A stretch of 64,000 nucleotides of DNA from JAFMJV01 sp963800275 (lineage in GTDB: Bacteria > Chloroflexota > Limnocylindria > Limnocylindrales > CSP1-4), in the NCBI GenBank assembly GCA_963800275.1, contig CAWDAI010000013.1, forward strand, positions 123,095 to 187,094, read 5' to 3'. The first letter of the stretch is position 1; each line of letters begins with the position of its first letter. The position numbers and the translations under genes were made by a program. Shown here piece by piece: positions 9,228 through 16,306 of this stretch. The notes under the pieces are model-generated. The model saw nothing but the letters and a program-made list of their open reading frames with translations, searched no databases and was not told the DNA's origin.

Positions 9228-9605
9228 GGCGTGTCCTCCTGCGTCTCGCCCGTTCCCCGCCTGGAGGCGGGCCACTTCGGAGTCGGCCTGGCGCACGCCG
9301 AGCGCGATCAGGCCGCCGGTCAGCAGCCCCACCAGGGCATAGGCCGGGAGCCAGTCCTGGACCGCCTCGGGTGGCGAGACCAGGAGCACCACCGCCAGCA
9401 GCAAGGGCGCACCGGCCGCCGCCAACAGGGCGCCGCCGGCCGCCGCGTGCCCCGCCTGCCAGGTGGCATCGTCGGCGCGCAGCGCCCGGTTGCGCAGGCC
9501 GATCCAGTGGTTCCGCGGCAGGCGGCCGGTGAGTCCGGCGAGACCGACGCCTGCGAGCGCCGCCGACAGGGCCAGCAGGGCGACCGCGATGAGCCCGGCC
9601 TCCAT
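9224..9605 (-). CDS. SdpI-like small membrane protein (fused in frame to the methyltransferase as sequenced)
   Basis: About 126 residues from the ATG at 9605, with three membrane helices. The segment NHWIGLRNRALRADDATWQAGH matches the SdpI/YfhL consensus (N-x-W-x-G-x-R ... L-x-x-D-x-x-W-x-x-x-x), a family that includes the immunity/signal protein SdpI. The sequenced frame runs on into the methyltransferase. Removing one G from the GGGG run on the coding strand (9255-9258) instead gives the tail GTGETQEDTP and a TGA at 9226-9224 that overlaps the methyltransferase ATG. That is a normal operon junction. It lies four bases after the stop of the TlpA-like gene. Confidence 0.65.
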
Positions 9606-9608
9606 CGG

Positions 9609-10202
9609 TCAGGCCCCGGGCTCGGCGTCGGTGGTGGGCAGGATCGTGGCCAGCTGGTGCTCGAGCCCCTCCTCGCTGAAGGGGCCGAGGCTGAAGGCGC
9701 GCACGACCCCGTCCGGGTCCACGAAGAAGGAGGTCGGCTTGCCCACGCCCATGTAAGCGTCCCAGGCGGCGTCGTCGGCATCGTCGAGCATGGTCCAGGT
9801 GGCGCCCTGGTCGGCCGCGAAACGGCGGCCGTTCTCCACGATGTCGTCGCTCAGGATGCCCAGGATCACCAGGCCCTCGTCGGCGTGCTCGGCGTAGGCC
9901 TTCACCATCAGCGGGAACTCCTCGCGGCAGGGGCCGCACCAGGTCGCCCAGAAGTTGATGAGGACCGGCTTCCCGCGAAGCGAGGAGAGGGTCACGCGCT
10001 CGCCGTCGAACGACTCGAGATCGATCTCCGGGGCCGGTCGGCCGAAGAGGGGATGGCCACCGACGGTGATCGAATCGGTCGCGCCGTCGTCGCGACCGAG
10101 GGGCAGGAAGAGGAAGGCGCTGACCGCGACGACCAGGAGGAGGACGAGTCCCAGGAGCAGGACCGCCCGCAGCGGTGGTCGGGCGGTCGTCTCAGGCGGC
10201 AC
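9609..10202 (-). CDS. TlpA/ResA-like membrane-anchored thioredoxin
   Basis: 197 residues. One N-terminal helix (about 12-33) anchors an extracytoplasmic thioredoxin fold. The redox motif is NFWATWCGPCREE, with the cis-Pro loop at GKPTSFFVDPDG. Such proteins reduce disulfides in exported proteins, notably apocytochrome c or copper sites of cytochrome oxidase. It sits directly downstream of the oxidase operon on the same strand (overlapping the previous gene by 11 bases), which supports a role in oxidase copper-centre or cytochrome maturation. Confidence 0.88.
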   Translation of the reverse strand: MPPETTARPPLRAVLLLGLVLLLVVAVSAFLFLPLGRDDGATDSITVGGHPLFGRPAPEIDLESFDGERVTLSSLRGKPVLINFWATWCGPCREEFPLMVKAYAEHADEGLVILGILSDDIVENGRRFAADQGATWTMLDDADDAAWDAYMGVGKPTSFFVDPDGVVRAFSLGPFSEEGLEHQLATILPTTDAEPGA

Positions 10203-10983
10203 TGCCCGGCAGCAGGGACATGAGCCAGGGCAGCAGTGTCAGGCCGATGGCGCCGATCCCGACGATGAAGTAGACGGGCATGAGGCGGCTGGGCCAGGCT
10301 TTCTCGGGGTCCCGATCTGCCTGCGTGGGATGTCCATGCTGCTCCACGTCCTCCAGCTCGTGGCCGGCATCGACGAGCCAGCCGACAAGGGCGATGGCAG
10401 CCATGATCACGCCGGCGAGGAGCATGATCGGTCCGAAGAGCAGGCCTGAGGCGAGGAAGACCAGGCCCACCGGGGCCAGCAGCGGCCAGGCCGACGGGCC
10501 GGGCAGGTGCATCCCGGCGGGCGGCATCAGCGACCAGCCAGGAACGCCACTGCCCCCGCGGGCCGATCCATGGACGCCCGTTTCGGCGGCCACGTACTCG
10601 GTGCGGGCTTCGAGATACCAGCCCAGCAGCCCCACGCTCACGACGAGCACGCCGGTGAGCAGCACGGCCAGGGCCACCAGCGACTCGAAGGGGCCGATCG
10701 CGACCGCGAAGACGATGAGCAGGAGGCCCACCGGCGCCACGAACGGCCAGATGGACGGGCCCGGCAGGTGCATGTCTGCCGGCTTGCGGCCGCTGGGCAG
10801 GGGCTTGGGCACCCGCGCACGGTTGTTCTTGCCGTGGCGCATCCAGAGGTAGGCGATGGCGCCGAGGATGCCCAGGAAGAGCAGGCCGGTCACGAACGAG
10901 AGCAGCGAGATGAGGTCGTTCCAGGGCGGGATCACGACCTGGGAGATGGTCTCGAGGATGCTGCTCCAGAACTGGTCGATCAT
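10192..10983 (-). CDS. Cytochrome c oxidase subunit IV-like membrane protein with internal duplication
   Basis: 263 residues. A first helix (about 20-47) is followed by two copies of a unit that starts MHLPGPSxWP and continues as two helices. Copy one is at about residues 70-125 and copy two at about 155-205, and a last pair of helices ends the protein. The H-L-P-x-P-S-x-W-P motif is seen in small subunit IV proteins of actinobacterial/Chloroflexota caa3 oxidases. It is downstream of ctaE in the same direction. The duplication makes it roughly twice the usual size. Structural role inferred from context. Confidence 0.6.
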   Translation of the reverse strand: MIDQFWSSILETISQVVIPPWNDLISLLSFVTGLLFLGILGAIAYLWMRHGKNNRARVPKPLPSGRKPADMHLPGPSIWPFVAPVGLLLIVFAVAIGPFESLVALAVLLTGVLVVSVGLLGWYLEARTEYVAAETGVHGSARGGSGVPGWSLMPPAGMHLPGPSAWPLLAPVGLVFLASGLLFGPIMLLAGVIMAAIALVGWLVDAGHELEDVEQHGHPTQADRDPEKAWPSRLMPVYFIVGIGAIGLTLLPWLMSLLPGSAA

Positions 10984-11035
10984 GGCCGTGGCTGTCCGTC
11001 AGGTCCCTGCATGTCCGGCCATCGTAGCGGCACCG

Positions 11036-11224
11036 CTAGAGGTCGCGCGCACCGCGCAGGATCACGAGCATGCCGAAGCCCATGGCCAGCCCCAGCGCGA
11101 TCAACATGGTCGCCCCGGCGGCGTCGATGTAGTCCCCGCCGTAGAGGTTGGGCAGGGCCCAGTAGATGATGCCGATGACCAACGGGATGGCACCGAGCGC
11201 GAGGGCCGGTCGGACGCCGCTCAT
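11036..11224 (-). CDS. Small two-helix membrane protein of the oxidase operon
   Basis: 62 residues. The ATG at 11224 overlaps the stop region of ctaE (11221), so it is translationally coupled. Two hydrophobic segments (about 8-27 and 35-57) flank a short polar loop with YGGDYIDAAG. No family is recognised. The position between subunit III and the subunit IV-like gene suggests a small oxidase-associated subunit. Confidence 0.6.
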   Translation of the reverse strand: MSGVRPALALGAIPLVIGIIYWALPNLYGGDYIDAAGATMLIALGLAMGFGMLVILRGARDL

Positions 11225-11889
11225 GCGACACCTCCACCAAGGTGGGGCAGGATGTAGATGACGGTGACCAGCAGGATCCAGATCACGTCCACGAAGTGCC
11301 AGTAGTAGTGGACCGCCTCGACCGCCACGTGATGACGCGCGCTGAACTGGCCGGCCAACCCGCGCGACAGGATGACCGCCATGCCCACGATGCCACCGAG
11401 GACGTGGGCCCCGTGGAAGCCGGTCAGCGTGTAGAAGAGCGTGCCGTAGACCCCGCTGTCGATGCCGAAGTCATCCTGCGTGATGAGGATGGCGTAGTCG
11501 GTCGCCCACAGGACCAGGAAGAAGATGCCCAACCCCAGGGTCAAGGCCAGGGCCCGGTTCATACCGGTTCGATCGCCCTGGCGGATGCGGTTGGTGGCCA
11601 GCTGCATGGTGACCGAGCTGGTCAGCAGGACCGCGGTCATGATCAGCGGCAGGTAGGGGAACTTGAAGAGGTTGATGAACTCTTCGGTCCCCTCCGGCGG
11701 GAAGACGGGCAGCGTGGCCGCGGCGTTGAAGTAGGCCGCGAAGAGCGCGGCGAAGAACATCACCTCGCTGGCGATGAAGAGCATCATCCCCAGCAGCGCG
11801 GGGTCCATGCCGCCGCGCCGGGCGTCGTGACCCGAGTCGATCAGCTCTTCGGACATCTGGGGCTCGAGTGCGTTCGGATTCGCGGTCAT
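11221..11889 (-). CDS. ctaE: Cytochrome c oxidase subunit III
   Basis: 222 residues from the ATG at 11889; ATGA overlaps the ctaD stop. Five or so helices carry the subunit III signatures FIASEVMFFAALFAAYF, TGFHGAHVLGGI and AVHYYWHFVDVIWILLVTVIY, including the conserved Glu and His residues. Heme-copper oxidase subunit III stabilises the catalytic core in the membrane. It belongs to the ctaD-ctaE operon on the minus strand. Confidence 0.96.
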   Translation of the reverse strand: MTANPNALEPQMSEELIDSGHDARRGGMDPALLGMMLFIASEVMFFAALFAAYFNAAATLPVFPPEGTEEFINLFKFPYLPLIMTAVLLTSSVTMQLATNRIRQGDRTGMNRALALTLGLGIFFLVLWATDYAILITQDDFGIDSGVYGTLFYTLTGFHGAHVLGGIVGMAVILSRGLAGQFSARHHVAVEAVHYYWHFVDVIWILLVTVIYILPHLGGGVA

Positions 11890-13553
11890 GATGGGGCCCC
11901 CTCGGTCTCGGTGGCGGGCTCCGGCGTGGGGCCGTGGCCGACGCCGGGGTACTTCTGGTCGAAGAGCGGGCGCTCCGAGTGGATCTCCGGCAGTGAGTCG
12001 AAGTTCCACGGCGGTGGCGGGCTGGAGGTGGCCCACTCGAGCGTGTTGGCATCCCACGGGTCAGCTTCGTGCTCCATCGGCTTGCGCAGCGTGATGAAGA
12101 CGTTCCACAGGAACAGCAGCACGCTGAAGGCGATGAGGAAGGCACCGACCGTGGAGAGGAAGTTGAGCTGGGCCCAGCCGGCATTGGGCGAGTAGTCCGA
12201 GATGCGCCGGATCATGCCGTCCAGCCCCAGCAGGTGCTGCGGGAAGAAGGCCAGGTTGGTGCCGATGAAGAGGGCCCAGAACTGGACCTTGCCCAGGCGC
12301 TCGTCGAGCCGGCGGCCGGCGATCTTGGGGAACCAGTAGAAGAGCGCGGCGAAGATGGCGAAGACCGCGCCGGCCACGAGCACGTAGTGGATGTGCGAGA
12401 TGACCCAGTAGGTCTCGTGCACCATGAAGTCGAAGGGCACGACCGCGAGGAAGGCGCCGTCCAGGCCGCCGATGAGGAAGAGCGCGATGAAGCCGACCGC
12501 GAAGAGCATGGGCGTATCGAAGCGAAGGTGGCCGCCCCACATGGTGGCCAGCCAGTTGAAGAACTTGACGCCGGTGGGCACCGCGATGAGGAAGGTGAAG
12601 AAGGCGAAGAAGGGCAGGTAGACCATACCGGTCGCGAACATGTGGTGGGCCCAGACGGTGAAGCCGAGGGCACCGATGGCCGCAGTGGCGATGACGAAGG
12701 CCTTGTAGCCGAAGAGCGGCTTGCGGCTGAAGACCGGGAGGACCTCGCTGATCACGCCGAAGGCGGGCAGGATCAGGATGTACACCTCGGGGTGGCCGAA
12801 GAACCAGAACACGTGCTGCCACAGGATGGGGCTCCCGCCCATGGCCGGGTCGAAGAAGCCGCCGCCGTAGTTGCGGTCGATGAAGATCATGATCAGGCCG
12901 GCGGCCACCACCGGCAGGCTGAAGAGCAGCAGGATCGACGTGACCAGCGTGGCCCACACGAACATGGGCATGCGCAGCAGGCCCATGCCGGGTGCGCGCA
13001 TCTTGAAGATCGTGACCATGAAGTTGATGGCCCCGAAGATCGAGGCGAAGCCGAGGACGACCAGTCCCAGCAGGAGCAGGTCGACGCCGGTCATGGGCGT
13101 GAAGTCGGTGTTGGCCGAGAGCGGCACGTAGAGCGTCCAGCCGGTCGGAGAGCCGCCGAAGGCGAAGGCGCTCACGATGAGCACGGCACCCGCGACGAGC
13201 ATCCAGAAGGAGAGCGCGTTGATGCGCGGGAAGGCCATGTCCGCAGCGCCGAGCTGGAGCGGCACGATGTAGTTGGCCAGGCCCACGGTCATGGGCATGA
13301 CGAAGAGGAAGATCATCATGACCGCGTGCATGCCGAAGAGCTGGTTGTACGTCTCCTGCGTCAGGAATTGCAGCCCGGGCACGGCCAGCTCGGATCGGAT
13401 GCCCAGGGCCAAAATGCCACCGAGCATGAAGAAGGTGAACGACGTGACCATGTACATCACGCCGATCTTCTTGTGGTCAGTGGTGGTCAGCCACTCGAGG
13501 ACCGTGGAGCGGCGGCTGACGTGGGTGCCCGCGTGAGCAGTGGCGGTTCCCAT
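11886..13553 (-). CDS. ctaD: Cytochrome c oxidase subunit I (heme-copper oxidase, A type)
   Basis: 555 residues with 12 or more helices. It contains heme and CuB ligands in LFGMHAVMMIFLFVMP, WFFGHPEVYILILPAFG (the cross-linked His-Tyr pair), VWAHHMFATGM (two CuB His) and WVISHIHYVLVAGAVFAIFA (heme a and a3 His). This is the catalytic subunit reducing O2 to water while pumping protons. The ATG at 13553 overlaps the stop of a 20-codon upstream ORF (TGATG), and ctaE follows with a four-base overlap. Confidence 0.98.
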   Translation of the reverse strand: MGTATAHAGTHVSRRSTVLEWLTTTDHKKIGVMYMVTSFTFFMLGGILALGIRSELAVPGLQFLTQETYNQLFGMHAVMMIFLFVMPMTVGLANYIVPLQLGAADMAFPRINALSFWMLVAGAVLIVSAFAFGGSPTGWTLYVPLSANTDFTPMTGVDLLLLGLVVLGFASIFGAINFMVTIFKMRAPGMGLLRMPMFVWATLVTSILLLFSLPVVAAGLIMIFIDRNYGGGFFDPAMGGSPILWQHVFWFFGHPEVYILILPAFGVISEVLPVFSRKPLFGYKAFVIATAAIGALGFTVWAHHMFATGMVYLPFFAFFTFLIAVPTGVKFFNWLATMWGGHLRFDTPMLFAVGFIALFLIGGLDGAFLAVVPFDFMVHETYWVISHIHYVLVAGAVFAIFAALFYWFPKIAGRRLDERLGKVQFWALFIGTNLAFFPQHLLGLDGMIRRISDYSPNAGWAQLNFLSTVGAFLIAFSVLLFLWNVFITLRKPMEHEADPWDANTLEWATSSPPPPWNFDSLPEIHSERPLFDQKYPGVGHGPTPEPATETEGAPS

Positions 13554-13615
13554 CAGGCTGCAGTCCGCCCTCTGCGGCTGCTTCGGTGCATGGCCAGAGC
13601 CAACATATGTCGCAT
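13553..13615 (-). CDS. Short upstream ORF coupled to ctaD
   Basis: A 20-codon ORF starts at an ATG (first base 13615) nine bases after GGGGGAGGG, a strong ribosome-binding site. It ends in TGA at 13555-13553, overlapping the ctaD ATG as TGATG. The ctaD start itself has no comparable purine tract nearby, so ribosomes may reach ctaD by termination-reinitiation from this leader peptide. The peptide (MRHMLALAMHRSSRRGRTAA) resembles no family I know. Confidence 0.45.
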   Translation of the reverse strand: MRHMLALAMHRSSRRGRTAA

Positions 13616-13878
13616 GCGGACGAACCCTCCCCCGACGGCATACTAGTAGTCAGAGACTTATACATCATAGCGGTCAGCCACGCGAATCGTGCCGTCCTCC
13701 TGCCCGTGCTCCGGGCAGCGCACATGGTTCGGTCTACAAGGTCTGCGTCCTGGTTCCAGGTCCAGCTTCCCCGGTCTGGCCCACACGCTCGGATACGGCC
13801 CCTTGCGCACCGCTCTACGATGGCCGCCTACGCTTGGGCACCCCCGCCCAGGCGAGAAGGAGGGAAGGGAGGGACCCG
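13554..13878. other. Divergent intergenic region between ctaD and the cupredoxin gene
   Basis: A 325-base gap between divergent oxidase-related genes. The ctaD side holds the short upstream ORF (13553-13615) and the promoter/leader block (13625-13669). The middle (about 13640-13680) is A+T-rich compared with the surroundings. On the cupredoxin side the purine tract at about 13856-13876 (AAGGAGGGAAGGGAGGG) ends just before the ATG at 13879. I see no other gene. Confidence 0.6.
13625..13669 (-). promoter_or_regulatory. ctaD promoter/leader block shared with coxB
   Basis: On the minus strand CGCTATGAT (TATGAT at 13669-13664, one mismatch from the -10 consensus TATAAT) is followed after exactly 30 bases by GGGGGAGGG (13633-13625). 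The same two blocks with the same 30-base spacing precede coxB. No convincing -35 hexamer is visible. The G-rich block probably also serves as ribosome-binding site for the upstream ORF. Confidence 0.5.
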
Positions 13879-14748
13879 ATGCGAAGCAGACGCTTCGTTC
13901 TCGTCGCCAGCGCGGTGCTGGCGAGCCTGGCTCTGGCGGCCACGCCAGCGTTCGCTCAGGACTCGGAAGAGGCGGAGGAGACCGACTCCGCCACGGGCAC
14001 GACGGTCAACGTGCAGGTACAGGAGTGGGCGGTCATACCGGACACGCTGAGCGCGTCCGCGGGCAGCGTCACCTTCGACGTCGAGAACGTCGGCCCCGAG
14101 GATCTCCACGAGTTCGTGGTGGTCCGCACCGATCTGCCGGCGAGCGACCTGCCCACCGCAGAGGACGGCGCCTTCGACGAGGAGGCCGAGGGTGTGCAGG
14201 TGCTCGGTGAGCTCGAGGACATCGAGGTCGGTGCGACCGACAGCCTGACCCTCGACCTGGAGCCCGGGCACTACGTGCTCTTGTGCAACCTCGTGCAAGA
14301 GGAGGACGACGGCACGGTCGAGTCGCACTACCGGATGGGCATGTGGATCGACTTCGAGGTCACCGCTGCCACGGGCACGACGGTCAACGTGCAGGTACAG
14401 GAGTGGGCGGTCATACCGGACACGCTGAGCGCGTCCGCGGGCAGCGTCACCTTCGACGTCGAGAACGTCGGCCCCGAGGATCTCCACGAGTTCGTGGTGG
14501 TCCGCACCGATCTGCCGGCGAGCGACCTGCCCACCGCAGAGGACGGCGCCTTCGACGAGGAGGCCGAGGGTGTGCAGGTGCTCGGTGAGCTCGAGGACAT
14601 CGAGGTCGGTGCGACCGACAGCCTGACCCTCGACCTGGAGCCCGGGCACTACGTGCTCTTGTGCAACCTCGTGCAAGAGGAGGACGACGGCACGGTCGAG
14701 TCGCACTACCGGATGGGCATGTGGATCGACTTCGAGGTCACCGCCTGA
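13879..14748 (+). CDS. Exported cupredoxin with two identical tandem domains
   Basis: 289 residues. A signal peptide (about 1-28, ending AFAQD) and a short acidic linker precede two copies of a 126-residue domain that look identical at both protein and DNA level (13990-14367 and 14368-14745). Each domain has the type-1 copper pattern: a His in LHEFVVVRTD, then LLCNLV, then SHYRMGM, supplying His, Cys, His and Met. Its place between the two oxidase units suggests electron delivery to, or copper supply for, the oxidase. A strong purine-rich ribosome-binding site precedes the ATG. Confidence 0.8.
   Translation: MRSRRFVLVASAVLASLALAATPAFAQDSEEAEETDSATGTTVNVQVQEWAVIPDTLSASAGSVTFDVENVGPEDLHEFVVVRTDLPASDLPTAEDGAFDEEAEGVQVLGELEDIEVGATDSLTLDLEPGHYVLLCNLVQEEDDGTVESHYRMGMWIDFEVTAATGTTVNVQVQEWAVIPDTLSASAGSVTFDVENVGPEDLHEFVVVRTDLPASDLPTAEDGAFDEEAEGVQVLGELEDIEVGATDSLTLDLEPGHYVLLCNLVQEEDDGTVESHYRMGMWIDFEVTA
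13990..14745 (+). repeat. Tandem duplication, 2 x 378 bp
   Basis: The bases 13990-14367 and 14368-14745 read the same throughout, apart from the final wobble base (GCT versus GCC). The unit is 126 codons, so the reading frame is kept. The absence of synonymous differences indicates a very recent duplication, recent gene conversion, or an assembly duplication. Confidence 0.9.
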
Positions 14749-14951
14749 ACCGCGACTAAGCGCAAGTCAGCGACGAGGCCGGGGGTCTGCGCACGGCACC
14801 TACCGTGTGTGGGCCTCCGGCCTTTGCTGTGTGTGAGCCTCCCGGACTTCGTCTGGCCCGAACGTCCCGCGTGTAGCCGCCGCGGTGTCGAGAGCCTGAA
14901 GTGTGGCCCCGGACCCACTGCCCAAGATGGGCGCTGGGCGCATCGTCGTGT

Positions 14952-16277
14952 CTACGGCGTGACCGTCAGGGTGCCGACCATCTGCAGCGGGTGGAGCTCG
15001 CAGCGGAAGAGGTAGGAGCCGGGTTCGGTCGGGGCCGTGAACGAGACGGTCGTCGTCGCACCCGGGCCCGTGATGGTCTCCGACTGCACGAGCTTGGTGC
15101 TCTCCGCGTCCGGGCCATCGTAGAAGGCGATGTTGTGCGGGATATTGGAGTCGTTCGTGTAGGTCACGGTCACCGGCTGGCCCGGCTTGGCCTCCAGCTC
15201 CGTGACGCTGAAGCCGATCGGCTTGTCTGCCGCGGTGGCGATGCTCAGGTCGAGACCCTGCATCGGAGATGGTTCCTCGCCCGCGCCGACGTCGTTCGTC
15301 TGCTCCGCCTCTGCGGGAACGGTGACCGTGCCGGCCTCACCCTGGCCCGCGGTCACGGTCTCGGCATCCGCGCCCGGATCGGTACCGCCGGTCGGAGCAC
15401 CACCGTTCTCGGCCAGCCAGGCTTCGTAGTCGGCCGGCTCGCGAGCGTCGACCGAGAAGTACATGTCGCCGTGGGCCAGGCCGCAGAACTCGGCGCACTG
15501 GCCACCGTAGACACCGGGCTTCTCGATGGTGATCTCGAACTGGTTGATGTGTCCGGGGACGGCGTCGCGCTTGAAGAAGAACGAGGGTACGTACCACGAG
15601 TGGATGACGTCCGCCGCGGTCAGGCGGATGAGCACCGGCTCACCCACCGGCAGGACCATGGTCGGGGCGCCCTCGCGCCCGCCGCCGGTCACGGTCACGC
15701 CCACCGGCGTGTATTCGTCGGTCTTGACGTCGTGGCTCCCGGGGTCCTGGTAGTCGAAGATCCAGCCGAAGCGGAAGGCCTGCACGTCGACGACGGCGCC
15801 GTGGTCCTCGGACTTGGCGTCCACGTCGTTCATGAGCACGTTGGTGGAGACGAGGAAGAGGACGAAGACCGTGATCATGGGGATGACGGTCCAGACGATC
15901 TCGAGCTTGTTGTTGCCGTGCGTCTGCGCGGGCAGATCGTCGCCCGAGCTGCGCTTGCGGAAGCGCAGGACGAGGAACAGCAGGAGCCCTTCGACGAGCA
16001 CGAAGATGAAGACGGCGATGAGGAAGATGGGCAGGTAGAGCCCGGCGGACGCGATGCCCTGCGTGGTCACGACCTCGTGCGGGAAGCCGATGCCGTTGGC
16101 CGTCTGGCCGAACAGGTTGGGCGCGGCGGCGTCGCCGGTCGGATTGTGATTGACTTGCTCGGTGCACGCTGCCAGGACTGCTCCGACAACCGGCACCAGG
16201 GCGAGCTGGGCAAGGCGACGACGCAAGCCGCTCGATGCCAAGATACGCAAGGACCCTCCCCCGTCTCGATGTGCCAT
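14952..16277 (-). CDS. ctaC: Cytochrome c oxidase subunit II fused to a plastocyanin-like domain
   Basis: 441 residues at most. A lipoprotein signal with lipobox LAAC is followed by two helices and the CuA domain with HSWYVPSFFFK and GQCAEFCGLAHGDM, which supply the two Cys, His and Met ligands. After an acidic Gly/Thr-rich linker (about residues 290-345) comes a second cupredoxin domain of about 90 residues with NIPHNIAFYDG and YLFRCELHPLQMVG (His, Cys, His, Met: type-1 copper). It sits where caa3 oxidases carry cytochrome c. I favour a TTG start at 16241, which lies after GGGGGAGGG and gives an ideal lipoprotein signal. The ATG at 16277 lies only 15 bases from the putative -10. Confidence 0.93.
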   Translation of the reverse strand: MAHRDGGGSLRILASSGLRRRLAQLALVPVVGAVLAACTEQVNHNPTGDAAAPNLFGQTANGIGFPHEVVTTQGIASAGLYLPIFLIAVFIFVLVEGLLLFLVLRFRKRSSGDDLPAQTHGNNKLEIVWTVIPMITVFVLFLVSTNVLMNDVDAKSEDHGAVVDVQAFRFGWIFDYQDPGSHDVKTDEYTPVGVTVTGGGREGAPTMVLPVGEPVLIRLTAADVIHSWYVPSFFFKRDAVPGHINQFEITIEKPGVYGGQCAEFCGLAHGDMYFSVDAREPADYEAWLAENGGAPTGGTDPGADAETVTAGQGEAGTVTVPAEAEQTNDVGAGEEPSPMQGLDLSIATAADKPIGFSVTELEAKPGQPVTVTYTNDSNIPHNIAFYDGPDAESTKLVQSETITGPGATTTVSFTAPTEPGSYLFRCELHPLQMVGTLTVTP

Positions 16278-16298
16278 TCTCAGGACCGGGATATCATA
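16254..16298 (-). promoter_or_regulatory. coxB promoter/leader block shared with ctaD
   Basis: TCGCTATGAT (TATGAT at 16298-16293) is followed after 30 bases by GGGGGAGGG (16262-16254) on the minus strand, the same arrangement as before ctaD. If TATGAT is the -10 element, transcription would begin within about 8 bases of the ATG at 16277. That supports translation from the downstream TTG at 16241. Confidence 0.5.
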
Positions 16299-16306
16299 GC
16301 GAACCG

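Noticed and set aside
8526..10223. A 565-codon plus-strand open frame opposite the methyltransferase and TlpA-like genes
   Set aside because: An antisense shadow with no motifs; the minus-strand genes have clear families and ribosome-binding sites.
12069..13646. A 525-codon plus-strand open frame opposite ctaD
   Set aside because: Its highly charged Glu/Asp/His/Arg composition mirrors the hydrophobic codons of ctaD on the other strand. The ctaD product is unmistakable.
13990..14745. A CRISPR-like repeat array
   Set aside because: The repeat unit is 378 bp, coding, and directly adjacent without spacers. No other short regularly spaced repeats were found in the window.
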